64,000 bases of DNA, taken from Apodemus sylvaticus (taxonomy: Eukaryota > Chordata > Mammalia > Rodentia > Muridae). The stretch is from NCBI RefSeq assembly GCF_947179515.1, contig NC_067481.1:21096593-21160592 (forward strand), written 5' to 3'. Within the stretch, counting starts at the first letter, position 1, and each line of letters opens with the position of its first letter. Under the pieces are notes generated by a model, which had not been told where the DNA came from, searched no databases, and saw only the letters and a list, made by a program, of their open reading frames with translations. Of the stretch, positions 53,431 through 63,619 are shown piece after piece. The position numbers were made by a program, and so were the translations under genes.

Positions 53431-53589
53431 AAACAAAACAAAACAAAAAAAGAATAGTTTACTAATGACAGGAAAGTCAAGGCAATGGTGGAGGGGCTTG
53501 GGCCGGGGACCGCAGTCAGGGACACTTAAGCCAAGAAGACGAACAAGCTGGTGAGTATAGTGCTAAAGGGCAAAAAAAATGGAGGTGTC

Positions 53590-53712
53590 GGGGCTGGAGG
53601 CGTGGCATCTGCGTGTCACAACTGTCTGTAACTCAGAGATCTGACACCCTCACCCAGACACACATGCAGGCAAAGTATCAATGCAGATGAATAAAAATAA
53701 ATAATGTTTTTT
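53590..53712 (+). repeat. B2 SINE with internal deletion
   Basis: 'ggctggaggcgtggcatctg' joins directly to 'aactgtctgtaactcagaga'. Tail 'gaataaaaataaataatg'. Confidence 0.65.
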
Positions 53713-53732
53713 AAAAGGAAGGAAAGAAAGAG

Positions 53733-53999
53733 GGTAGAAAAATGGCTCAGTGGTTAAGAGATGGCTCACTGGCTGCTCTTCCAGAGGTCCTGAGTTCAAA
53801 TCCCAGCAACCACATGGTGGCTCACAACCCTCCATGAGGGGATCTGACACCCTCTTCAGGCAGGTGGACGTATATGCAGTAGAGTATTCATACATTAAAG
53901 TAAATAAAATCTAAAAAAAAAAAAAAAAGAAAAAGAAAAGCAGTATTTCATCCCCCGACACAGAGCCTGTGGTAATGCTCAAGAGAGAGGGAAAAGCAA
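53733..53999 (+). repeat. B2 SINE with extra 3' sequence shared with 58688-58952
   Basis: B2 at 53733-53935 with a duplicated A-box area ('atggctcagtggttaagag' then 'atggctcactgg'), an A-rich tail, then about 60 bp of non-B2 sequence also found after the B2 at 58688. Confidence 0.85.
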
Positions 54000-54472
54000 T
54001 CTGTAATGGGATCTAATGTCCTCTTCTGGTGTGTCTGACAGCTACAGTGTACTCATATAAATAAAACAAATAAATCGTAAAAAAGAAAGAAAGAAAACTT
54101 TAAAAAAAAAAGAAAGAAAATGGAGGTGTTTAGATCAAGAACTAGTTTTGAGACTTGGGCGATTGTGCACTGTGGAAAGAGTGTGCTTCTGTGTGAGTAA
54201 GCCAGGTGTGTAAGCAAGTATTAGGAGGGAAAGCTGATGGACAGATGTGCTCAGCTGCAGACCTGCGGCTTTAGGATCCGAGAAAGATTGGTCAGGTAAA
54301 ATGACCAGTTGAGTGGTAATGAGCTCAGGACCGGGGCTGGGAGCATGCTCAGACTGGTGCTGGGCTGCGTGGGCCCAGGGCGCGTGCGCCATGAGCTGCC
54401 TGGGTGCCACAGAGGTACCTGAGAGGAGGCCGAGGTGAGAAGCCACAGAAGATGGATGCAAAAAATGAACAT
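54000..54472. other. B2 3' fragment, then single-copy sequence
   Basis: 54000-54085 is a B2 3' portion ('gggatctaatgtcctcttct', 'cagctacagtgtactcatat'). 54120-54472 has no recognised repeat. The 184-aa minus frame 54135-54689 enters the next B2 and has no domain. Confidence 0.55.
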
Positions 54473-54690
54473 GGGGCTGGAGAGAGGGCTCCTGGGTAAG
54501 AGCATAGACTGCCCTCAGTGACGACCCTCGTTCACACCCCAGCACCCACACTGGGTGGCTCACAGTGCCTGTACCTCCAGCGCCAGGGGATCTGATGGCC
54601 CTCTTCTGGCCTCCGTGAGCTCCTGTACACACATGACACACAGTCACACAAAAGCACACCCATACACATACACCTAAAAGTAAACACACA
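54473..54690 (+). repeat. B2 SINE
   Basis: 'gggctggagagagggctcct', 'gttcacaccccagcaccc' and 'gatggccctcttctggcctc'. Confidence 0.9.
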
Positions 54691-55119
54691 AAGGGAGTAT
54701 GTCAAATAAATAAATAGACCTGGGCATCACTGAGGGCTAGCTAGGGAGACCATGGAAGGAAAAAATAGCAAAGGGAGTGGCTAGAAGACCAGGAGTTGAA
54801 ACACGGCGGGAGGGGGGGGGGGGGAGAAGGGGCCACGTGGCAGACGGGAAGGCATGAAGATAGGAGCCAGCTGCAGCTTGGAGACAGGCTAGCTGTAAGC
54901 AGGTTTAACTAAAGGAATTTCAGCATCTGCCAAAATCTGCATTTTCATTAAACCGTGTTGGGGTTCAATCCCGATTTGAGATATTAAGAGATGACACGGT
55001 GGGGCGGGAGGGGAGAAATCTAAGGGGTGATGAGGTCCTGGGGGCCAAAGTCTTCATGAATTCCTTCATGAATAATGGGCTTCTCTAGAGAGTGGTTGTT
55101 ACAACAGCCTGGAACCCAA
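54691..55119. other. single-copy sequence with (G)n
   Basis: A run of 14-15 G with one break lies near 54808-54824. Nothing else recognised. Confidence 0.5.
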
Positions 55120-55200
55120 CTCCTGACTTCCTCTTCTGGCCTCTGTAGATACCTAAACTCATGTATAACACACACACACACACACACACATTGGAAAATA
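55120..55200 (+). repeat. B2 3' fragment with (CA)n
   Basis: 'gacttcctcttctggcctct' then CA at 55168-55191 and 'aaaataaa'. Confidence 0.7.
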
Positions 55201-55205
55201 AATTT

Positions 55206-55425
55206 GGGAGCTGGACTGATGTCTCAGTGGTTAAGTGCCCTGGCTGCTCTTCCAGAGGACCTGGGTTCAATTCAAGGTTCAATTCAATTCAATTCTCTAA
55301 ATGGAGAGTCACAACAGTCCATTCCAGTCATTCCAGTTCCAGGAGATCTAACAGCCTCTTCTGCCCTCCAGCATACACATAGTACACATACATACATGCA
55401 AGCAAAACACTCATATATGTAAGAT
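55206..55425 (+). repeat. B2 SINE with expanded B box
   Basis: 'gggagctggactgatgtctc' head. The B-box sequence ggttcaattc at 55265-55274 recurs at 55278 and continues as (ATTCA)n to about 55299. Confidence 0.85.
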
Positions 55426-55584
55426 AAGATACATAAATATTTCAAAACTTAATAAATGTTTTAAAGCTTCTCATTTGTAAAGGACTTGTTAAACATTTAA
55501 AATCAAGTCTATCTGGCTCGGTCTCTCTTGAATTGTCCCTCTTGGCATCCCTGTCCCTAGAACTAGGAGCCGAACAAAGCTTTT

Positions 55585-55852
55585 CTTTTTATTATCTTTA
55601 CCGTGTGTGCATGTGTGTGTCTGCATGCTTGCATACGCACTCGGAGGTCAGCGGTCAGCTTGGGCAGAGTCCCTAAAAAGATGACACTCACTTTGTTTGT
55701 TCGAGCACTGCCCTGCAACTCATGGACCAGCTGGACTCCCCTGTCCTGGTATGACACATACATGCATGTCACTTCTTGGTTCTGGGGAATCCAACCCAAG
55801 CCCTCACGTGTGAGCAATGATCACTTCACTACCCAAAGCATCTCCTCAGGCC
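55585..55852 (-). repeat. B4/B3-type SINE, diverged
   Basis: 'ttattatctttaccgtgtgt', 'tcggaggtcagcggtcagct', 'ggttctggggaatccaaccc' and 'catctcctcaggcc'. Confidence 0.5.
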
Positions 55853-55925
55853 AAACCTTTATTCTTTATAAATTACCCAGTCTGTGGTTTTCCGAGGTAG
55901 CATCAGAAAAACGGCATAAACTACC

Positions 55926-56322
55926 TGTACTGGCTGGTTTTGAGTGTCAACTTGACACAGGCTGGAGTTATCACAGAGAAAGGAGTTTCAGTTGGGGAAG
56001 TGCCTCCATGAGATCCAACTGTGAGGCATTTTCTCAATTAGTGATCAGGGGGGAGGGCCCCTTGTGGGTGGTACCATCTCTGGGCTGTATTCTTGGGTTC
56101 TATAAGAGAGCAGGCTAAGCAAGCCAGGGGAAGCAAGCCAGTAAGAAACACCCCTCCATGGCCTCTGCATTAGCTCCTGCTTCCTGACCTGCTTGAGTTC
56201 CAGTCCTGACTTCCTTTAGTGATGAACTGCAACATGGAAGTGTAAGCTGAATAAACCCTTTCCTCCCCAACTTGCTTCTTGGTCATGATGTTTGTGCAGG
56301 AATAGAAACCCTGAGTGAGACA
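55926..56322 (+). mobile_element. MaLR-type solo LTR with perfect target duplication
   Basis: 397 bp from tgtactggctggttttgagt to ...ctgagtgagaca. A perfect 'ctacc' duplication (55921-55925, 56323-56327) fixes the ends and shows that this family is an LTR with TG...CA ends and 5-bp duplications. 'gaataaaccctttcctcccc' carries the polyadenylation signal. Confidence 0.88.
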
Positions 56323-56454
56323 CTACCACATCCGTTTCCATGGAATACCGGGAGGAGGGCTGAGGAGTTCATGAGAAGTGGGGAGGCCGAAGTCAAGAGT
56401 GTTGACAGCTCCTTCAAGACACCGGGGAGGGAGAGGTGGCATGCACCTGTCGGA

Positions 56455-56655
56455 GAAAGTATGTGTGTATATATGTGTGTCTGGGTGTTTGCCTGTGTGT
56501 GTCCATGTGTTCTGTGTATTTGTGCGGAGGGTGTCTATGTGTTCTGTGTATTCTTGTATATGTGTGTGTGTTCTGTGTATTTGTGTGTGTATGTGTATTT
56601 GTGTGTCTGTGTATTTGTGTGTGTGTGTTTCTCTGTCTATGTCTGTCTGTGTGAT
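56455..56655. repeat. TG-rich degenerate minisatellite
   Basis: About 200 bp of 'tgtgtattTGTGTGTG'-like units, with 'gtgttctgtgtatt' recurring at about 56507, 56539 and 56569. Frames on + are artefacts. Confidence 0.88.
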
Positions 56656-56829
56656 TCTGGGTTTGTGACTGGAAGTTGCACTAGAGGATTGGTTGACATG
56701 AGGAGACGCCTGGGCACCTCATGGGTGAGTTAACAGGACCCTCACCTCTGCCTTGTCTCAGTTTCTTCCATAAGCCCTAAAAAAATATAAATAAATAAAA
56801 CAAACCCTGGGACTCAGGTAGCAAGACAC

Positions 56830-56975
56830 TTCCTCAAGTAAAGGCTCCTGGCTTTCAATCCCGACCACCTGAGTTTGATCCCTGGGACCCACGTGGTGGA
56901 AGGGAAGGAAGAACCAACTCCTGTGAGTTGGCCTCTCCTTCCACCCTACTAAGTAAATAAATAAGTGTAACAATT
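56830..56975 (+). repeat. B3 SINE
   Basis: 'ctgagtttgatccctgggac', 'ccacgtggtggaagggaagg' and 'gaaccaactcctgtgagttg'. Confidence 0.78.
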
Positions 56976-58237
56976 TCTTTTGAAAGAAATAAGGCTCCCG
57001 GCCCAGCTGCCTAATGGTGCCCTACTTCTAGGACCTGCTTCTGTCACAGATCCCGTGTCTGTCTTTATCTGAAGCCCCACCTAGAATCCCATAATAAAAC
57101 TCCTGTCTGAATTCACTCTCCCCTGGTCTATGAAATATCCTCTATATTGGAAAGACGAGGCCCTGAGGCCAGTGATTCAGTGGAGGTTTTGTGCATCCAT
57201 GAGCTTCCGGCACCCTAAGTCTTGAGTAAAACTCTGTGAGTAAGAAGCCTCCACTACACTTAAAGGGCCAGTCTCCACCCCCCTTCACTACTAGCCATCG
57301 TTTGAAGCAAGTGAGACATAGACTTGGAAGTCTGTGGGTGGGCACGAACCTCTGCTCTCAGGACACCTTAGCAGGGTGCCCGTCCTCAGCAACAGGGCAA
57401 GGCCTCAGTCTCGGCTGGCTCTCCCCATCTTCTGACCTTCTCCGTCTGGCTGCCCCGCCCCTCCCCCCAGCCCGCGGAGGACTCTCCCAGGAGCCACCGC
57501 AGCACCTTCCAAAAATAATTCCAGAACCAAATTCCAAATGCTTCACCCCCCACATCCTCTTGCCGGCTCACCAGTCCCCAGCTGGCCCACCTCTTGAAGC
57601 AGAGAGAATTAGAGACCGGCAGGGGCGGAAGATGACATCAGCGGACATTGTCCGAGACCTTCAAAACACAGGGGGAGCAGTCTGTGGAGAAGCCAAAGAG
57701 AAGAGCGGGGGACCTTAACTGACCCTCAGCCTGTTCTCTTGCTTCCTCCTCCAAAGGCTGTTCAGGCCTCCAAGGACTCCGCTCCACAGGAAAGTCCTGT
57801 CTTCCCGACAGCAGGGCGGAATGCTCAGCTCTCTGATTAACAGAGCATCTGGTGACATGATAATTGAAATTTTCATCCTAATTATTTCAGTTGGCCAGAG
57901 GAGCAAGCAAGACCAGGAGGGACCTACTGTAACGCCGTGATGTTGCGGACAGATGCACACGTGGGTAGAGGGTAACCGAGGAGAAGGAGACAAGGACAGG
58001 AAACTGGCTGTGATCAACGGACCAGAGAGCCCAGGGTATTTACCTTGCTCTCAGCTCAAGTGCACAGCTCTGACCTCTGACCTAGGTGACACTCGCACCT
58101 AGAGAGCCTTCTCCTCCACAGACCTGCCCCAACCCTTCCTCCTTCCCTACCCTCCTCCTCCACTGGCCCAGTCTGAGCTTCTCCTTACTCAAGCCAGCAG
58201 TCGACAGGCGGTAATGCTGTGGATGTAGCCGATGATC
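56976..58237. other. single-copy sequence
   Basis: About 1.25 kb with no transposon recognised. GC-rich at 57380-57520; AT-rich 'gacatgataattgaaatttt' and 'catcctaattatttcag' at 57854-57893 hold TAAT-type homeodomain sites. A 160-aa + frame (57236-57718) is proline-rich with no domain. No gene called. Confidence 0.45.
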
Positions 58238-58390
58238 TCGGGCCGGGTATTGTGGTCCATGTCTGTGGTCTTAGCCCTCAGCACTCAGGAGAAATAACCG
58301 GAGGCTCTCGGCAAATTCCAGGTCAATTTGGACTACACTGTGAGTTCCAGATTGACGGGGCCATATAGTGAGACTTCATCCCAAAACAAA
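58238..58390 (+). repeat. B1 SINE (diverged)
   Basis: 'gggccgggtattgtggtcca', 'cagcactcaggagaaat' and 'tttggactacactgtgagtt'. Confidence 0.8.
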
Positions 58391-58431
58391 GAAGCATACA
58401 ATACAATTCTGAAAATGGTGGGGAACATCCG

Positions 58432-58502
58432 GGGATGTAGCTTGAGTGCTTGCCGTACAAATGTAAGGCAGTAGGTTCAAGCCCCAGCCAGTACAGCAAA
58501 AC
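58432..58502 (+). repeat. ID SINE
   Basis: 'ggggatgtagcttgagtgct' A-box side and 'gtaggttcaagccccag' B box, then an A-rich end. BC1-like. Confidence 0.75.
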
Positions 58503-58504
58503 AT

Positions 58505-58672
58505 AACTTAAGAGCTCTTACTGGGGAGCTCAGTTCAGTTCCCAGCACCCATGCAGGGCTCCAGGGGGATCTGATGCCCTCTTCTGGCTTGGATAGGCAC
58601 TGCACCCACATTCACATACCCACAGACAGACACACATGCATTACACATAATTAAACATTAAAACAAATCTTT
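58505..58672 (+). repeat. B2 SINE with 5' deletion
   Basis: 'gttcagttcccagcacccat' and 'gatgccctcttctggcttgg', tail 'attaaacattaaaac'. Confidence 0.82.
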
Positions 58673-58687
58673 ACAAGAAAAACAGGG

Positions 58688-58952
58688 GGCTGGCGAGATG
58701 GCTCAGCAGCTAAGAGCACTGGCTGCTCTTCCAGAGGTCCTGAGTTCAAGCCCCAGCAACCACATGGTGGCTCCCAACCATCTATAAAGGGATCTGACGC
58801 CCTCTTCAGGCAGGTAGATATATATGCAGTAGAGCATTCATACATTAAAATAAATAAAATCTAAAAAAAAAAAAAAAGAAAGAAAAAGAAAAACAGTATT
58901 TCATTCCCCTGCACAGAGTCTGTGGTAGTGTTCAAGAGAATGGGAGAAGCAA
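58688..58952 (+). repeat. B2 SINE with extra 3' sequence shared with 53733-53999
   Basis: 'gggctggcgagatggctcag' head; shares rare features with the 53733 copy ('atgcagtagag-attcatac') and the following about 60-bp non-B2 segment (58893-58952), after which an A-rich 'aaatatataaa' starts. Confidence 0.88.
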
Positions 58953-59084
58953 AAATATATAAACATAGTGATAATATTTAACTAGAATATTCCCCTGTGT
59001 AAACGTTTTTGTCCTTACAATGAAATAACTCAAATTGATTAATTGGAGTAAAGCAATGCTACCATAATTTATTTCTTTTTTTTA
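58953..59084. other. AT-rich spacer
   Basis: Nothing recognised. Confidence 0.5.
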
Positions 59085-59165
59085 AATTTTGTGGCAACAG
59101 GAATCAAACCAATAGATGGAAGAGCTCTACCACTGATGTACACAGGGCTACATCCTCAGCCCTGT
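59085..59165 (-). repeat. ID SINE (old)
   Basis: 'caggaatcaaaccaatagat', 'gagctctaccactgatgtac' and 'ctacatcctcagccc' match antisense ID. Confidence 0.7.
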
Positions 59166-59206
59166 GTGTGAATTGTTAAAATGACATCTTTAAAATCATG
59201 TGGGTT

Positions 59207-59615
59207 AATACCTGGTTGGGTTCTATTCACTATAACCCCAGCATTCAGAAGGCTGGCTGAGGCAGGAGGATGGTGAATTTTAAGACAGTTTGGGATACAC
59301 CTCATAGCCAGATCTAGCTTCTAAAGAAAGAAAAGCCGGACAGTGGTGGTGCATTCCTTTAATCCCAGAACTTGGGAGGCAGAAGCAGGCGGATTTCTGA
59401 GTTTGAGGCCAGCCTGGTCTACAGAGTGAGTTCCAGGACAGCCAGGGCTACACAGAGAAACCCTGTCTCGAGAAAAAAAAAAAGAATAAAAATTAAAAAT
59501 GGGTATCATAGGCCAAGCCTTTAATCCCAGTACTTAGAAGGCTGGCACAGGATGTTTTCCAAGAATTCAAGACCAGCCTGGACTACAGGGTGAAACTTCG
59601 TCTCAAACAAATAAA
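59207..59615 (+). repeat. three B1 SINEs in a row
   Basis: Old copy 59207-59325 ('taaccccagcattcagaagg'), young copy 59332-59485 ('gccggacagtggtggtgcat'), old copy 59505-59615 ('tttaatcccagtacttagaa', 'caagaccagcctggactaca'). All share orientation. Confidence 0.85.
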
Positions 59616-59901
59616 TTAACAAAATCATATAGGCTAATGGCTGTTCATGGATCCACTGATGAAGCTGAATGAGAGACTTCCGTTCTAGTTTCGTTTCTGT
59701 GGCTCTGATACAATACCTCCATGAAAGGCAATTTAGAGGATGAAGGGTTTATTTTGCCCACAGTTGCAGGTTCCAGTCCAGTAATGGCAGGGAGTCAAAG
59801 GCCGCGGAAACTGGAAACAGCTAGCCACCCCACATCTAGAGAGTGTGGTGGTTTGTAAACGCTTGGCCCAGGGAGTGGCTCTATTAGGAAGTGTGGCCTT
59901 G

Positions 59902-60094
59902 GAGGCTGGAGAGATGGCTCAGCGGTTAAGAGCACCGACTGCTCTTCCAAAGGTCCAGAGTTCAAATCCCAGCAACCACATGGTGGCTCACAACCATCTG
60001 TAATGAGATCTGATGCCCTCTTCTGGAGTGTCTGAGGACAGTTACAGTGTATTTACATATAATAATAAATCTTTAAAAAAAAAAGAAAAAAAAA
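59902..60094 (+). repeat. B2 SINE, inner, first
   Basis: Consensus-like B2 bounded by a perfect 15-bp duplication ggaagtgtggccttg (59887-59901 and 60095-60109). Confidence 0.97.
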
Positions 60095-60313
60095 GGAAGT
60101 GTGGCCTTGTTCGAGGAGGTGTGTCACTGTGGGCATGGACTTTGAGACCCTCATCCTAGCTGTCTGGAAGTCAATCTTCTGTTAGTTTGCCTCTGGAACA
60201 AGGGGTGAAACTCTCAGCTCCACATCTGCCGGGACACTGCCGTGCCCCTGCCTGTATGATAATGGACTGCACCTCTGACCTGTAAGTCAGCCCCAATTAA
60301 ATGTTGTCCTTAT

Positions 60314-60500
60314 GGGCTGGAGAGATGGCTCAGAGGTTAAGAGCACCGACTGCTCTTCCAAAGGTCCTGAGTTCATTTCACAACAACCACATGGTGGCTC
60401 ACAACCATCTGTAATGAGATCTGGTGCCCTCTTCTGGCCTGCAGGCACAGGTGTAAGCAGAACACTGCATACGTAATAAATAAATCTTTAAAAAGAAAAT
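60314..60500 (+). repeat. B2 SINE, inner, second
   Basis: Consensus-like B2 bounded by a perfect 12-bp duplication tgttgtccttat (60302-60313 and 60501-60512). Confidence 0.97.
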
Positions 60501-60934
60501 TGTTGTCCTTATAAGAGTTGCCTTGGCCATGGTGTCTGTTCACAGCAGTAAAACCCTAACTAAGACAAGCAGAGAGAATGAATTAATGCTTGCCTGTCCC
60601 TCATGCTCAGCCCACTCTCCTGCCTACCATCCTGACCCCAACCCAGGAAATGAATGGTGCATCGCACATTCAGGCTGGGTCTTCCTACATCAGTTAACCC
60701 GGTTTTTAAAAACAGGCATGCTCAAAGCCCACCTAATCTAGACAGCCCCATTGAGGCTCCCTTCCCAGGTGACCCTAGGCTGTCGTGTTGATAGTTAAAG
60801 TTGACCATTGGATCTATTAGCAAAGTAAGGTTCTCAGCTTTGCCCAGAGTGCCTAGGTGTATGCATTAGGGCATGGAGGAGCTGAGCAAAACGTCTAAGC
60901 CCGGCTTTTTTTTTTATAAAGCTAAGGAGTTTAT

Positions 60935-61048
60935 TTTTAAATATTGCCATACATGGCAACTGGTGCCTGTAATTCCAGCACTTGAAAACTGAGGCAGGAG
61001 GATCAATACGAGTTCAAGGCTGGACTTCATAGTGAGTGCCAAACCAAT
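60935..61048 (+). repeat. B1 SINE (old)
   Basis: 'tgcctgtaattccagcactt', 'gaggcaggaggatcaatacg' and 'gagttcaaggctggacttca'. Confidence 0.7.
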
Positions 61049-61324
61049 CTGCGCAGATCAGGTTAAGCACATAAATATCACGGAGCGACTTCTGGCTTCC
61101 TGCTCCCGAACCCACCCTCAAGCCAAAGGCATCGCTTCAGGTGGAGGCCCCTAGGAACACCCCAACCACAAGCTGAGAGAAGGGGAAGGCACGTACGTGG
61201 TCCTGGGTACCTCTGAGCCACAACTACAACATCATGGACCACAGACTGTGCCAGGTCTACTGGACATTTGTTCATTTCGTAAAGCAGCGAGCTAGGCTAC
61301 CCTAAGACTGGGGTGTGGGGAAGA
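61049..61324. other. single-copy spacer
   Basis: Nothing recognised. Confidence 0.5.
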
Positions 61325-61431
61325 CTGCTGCTTAAGACAGGCTTGGAAAGAGCTCGACAACAGACCATGTGCCTAACCTGTACAGGGTCCTGAGTTCAGT
61401 CCCCGGCACCCACACAACAACCACACGCGTG

Positions 61432-61463
<32 letters not shown>
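61325..61463 (+). repeat. tRNA-derived SINE (B3/ID-like) with (CA)n
   Basis: B box 'gagttcagtccccggcaccc' near 61391 and CA at 61436-61463; weak head. Confidence 0.55.
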
Positions 61464-61466
<3 letters not shown>

Positions 61467-62004
61467 GCACATAATCTGAAAGATTTAGAACACATAGCCC
61501 CCTCTATTAAGGGGCAGTGGGCAGAATAGACGACCTCCTCCCACATCCCCACAGCTGGCAGGACCGGCGAGAGGAGGGAGCAAATGAACGATCTACCAGG
61601 TGCCCTCAGGAAAGCTTCACACAGAAGGTGGCATGGGGCACCAGTGGTTCCTTGTCAGCCAATGATAGCGCTGTCACATCGTGTGGCCCACACAGCTAAG
61701 AGAAGGAGAGGGGGAAAAAAAGAGGGACTTCACTTCTTCCCCTCTCAGTGCTCTCAGCAAATATCAAGTGTTGTGGGCATCATAAAATCATAATTATCAC
61801 ATGAAGCCCAGAGTAAAGGGAGAACAGGCCTAGGGAACGGGGCTGCTTCCTCATCCCCAAAGCCTGAAAGGCCACAAGGGCTTGTTGACACAGCTGGGGA
61901 AGAAAGGTTTTATCCCCGCCTCATTAATCACTTCTGCACAGGAGCTCCAAGGCAGAGGTACCCCAGGGGCACCAGGCTAGCTCTCACAGGGCAAGGAGAG
62001 TGCG

Positions 62005-62040
<36 letters not shown>

Positions 62041-63480
62041 GCCTCGGGCTCAGGATCCAAGGCAGCTCTGAGCAGACAGAGGATCATGGAAGGAGGTTGC
62101 CCAGACCCCTGGGACCCACGAGCAGGGGATTGTCCAATCCGGATGTTCTCCTCAGGGTAGCAGCCTTCCTGCTGGGAGGTGAATGCTTCCAGCCTGGGCT
62201 GGTAACCCCTAACGCACAGGTCCCTAGAGGGAAATATATTTTCCTCTTTCCCATTTAGTCAAATGAGTGTCGGTTGCTTGCCATGCGGCCCCTGACCCAT
62301 CCTAAACTCTACCCAGGAGGTGGGTGGGGGTGGGCTGGAGATGGGGGTCCTCAGTAGGATAATCGGAAGACATCGAGGATCAGCAAGCTTTGCTGGGAGC
62401 AACTCAAACCATGACTTAGCTCTGAGGATAGGAAGAGACAAATAGAGTCAGAGGGGCCGGTTCCCCATCTCTCTCAGGCGGAACACAAACACGCCCCCGA
62501 GCGAGCACCTACCAGGTGCCGAGGGCACGGCACAGAGCACAGGTTAGTGCCAAGCTTCCATGAAGGAAAGCCAACTGTCTCAGAGCTGCCAGGAAGGCCA
62601 GTGCGCCGGAGCCCAGGCCTGGTTTGCAGGACAGCCTTTCTTGTTAACTCTTTCTCTGTCGCTGGCTATCCTAAAGGGCCCTCCAAGATCTGAACCAAGA
62701 CTCCGAGGGAGGGCACGGGGACTCCCCTGCGGCCCCTCCCTGACTGTGCAGAGGGCAGAATCCAGGCAGCTTTTCTCCAGTTTCCTTTTGAACCTTCAAG
62801 AGGAGCAGGTGGCCGCTAGGCCCCCGGACGCCCCGCGCTCCCTCCACCACTAGGGGGCGCGCTCTCCCTCTCGCCTTCCTGGCTCCCTCTTGCAGTCTCT
62901 GATTCTCCACCGTTCTCCTCTCCTCCCTCCTGCTCGCTCCGCATCCCGTTTTCTCTCTCCCGCTCCCTGCCCCCCTTCTTCCTGTCTCGTATTTTCCTGC
63001 CCAGGAATCAGACCCCAGACAGTACCTAGGAAGTCTGCGGCCTTGCCTAATAGAACCGTAATAGTCCTCGGGGAAGCGTGATGATGACATCCTCCTTAAA
63101 TAAAAGGACTTAATGGAGATTTCCCAAATTTGAAAACCACATTTCCACTAGCAACCTACTCAGTGAGTGCTCCGGAAAGGAACTCATGGGGAGCTGCTGT
63201 GGGGGAGCTGGCGAGGAGGTTCAGAGTCTGCGCAGAGCCTCCCGCACTACTCTCCTACACAGGACAAAGGATCCTTCAGCGGCTACAAACCACGGAGTGC
63301 TCGGTCACCTCAGCCTTCTCCCACCCAACACGACCGACCGCTTCCCAAAGAGCAAAAAGCTCAGACTCAGCAAATACTGTGTGACCCAAAGTGAGCTGCC
63401 TCCCTCTCTGGACCCCAGTGGTCCCAGCTGAACTGAATATAATCACCTACCATTATAACCCAGTCAGGATTAAAGGTTAG
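61464..63480. other. single-copy, GC-richer sequence
   Basis: Two kilobases without a recognised transposon. (TG)n at 62010-62037; pyrimidine-rich stretch 62865-62985 beside the CTCF motif; TATA-like 'cttaaataaaagg' near 63094. Frames of 139 aa (-, 62671-63090) and 97 aa (+) overlap and lack domains. The best candidate in the window for regulatory or unannotated exon content, but nothing proves it. Confidence 0.5.
62844..62862 (+). promoter_or_regulatory. CTCF-type binding motif
   Basis: ccaccactagggggcgcgc matches the CTCF core CCASYAGRKGGCRS at every defined position (core 62847-62860). It lies in single-copy DNA, not in a B2, and no other site in the window fits as well. Occupancy is not shown by sequence. 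Confidence 0.75.
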
Positions 63481-63504
63481 GGCGCCAAGCTGCAGAGCCT
63501 TCTT

Positions 63505-63604
63505 TTTTAAATTACATTTTAATTTATTCTGTGTATGGAGGGCGCATGTCTCAATAAAATTGAGGAGGTCACAGAGCATCTTGTGTGTGTGTGTGTGGGG
63601 GGGG
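63505..63604 (-). repeat. B2/B3 tail remnant with (TG)n(G)n
   Basis: 'ttaaattacattttaattta' then 'gtgtgtgtgtgtgtgggggg' at 63581-63604. Confidence 0.4.
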
Positions 63605-63619
63605 ATTCTCTCCTTCCTT

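Larger units (their letters stand above)
59844..60567 (+). mobile_element. MaLR-type LTR, middle of the nest
   Basis: 'tgtggtggtttgtaaacgct' start and 'aaccctaactaagaca' end. It holds two B2s; without them the LTR is about 320 bp, as in the 30188 copy. No clear duplication at its edges. Confidence 0.8.
59690..60815 (-). mobile_element. MaLR-type LTR, outer element of a three-level nest
   Basis: Left part 59690-59843 ('gggtttattttgcccacagt') and right part 60568-60815 ('ggctgggtcttcctacatca', 'cctaggctgtcgtgttgata') flank an inner LTR. Confidence 0.65.

Noticed and set aside
56272..56733. 153-aa Cys/Val-rich frame
   Set aside because: Starts in a MaLR-type LTR and runs through a TG-rich minisatellite.
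58432..58502. Possible tRNA gene (A and B boxes)
   Set aside because: It is an ID SINE: no cloverleaf-compatible acceptor stem pairing, and an A-rich end follows.
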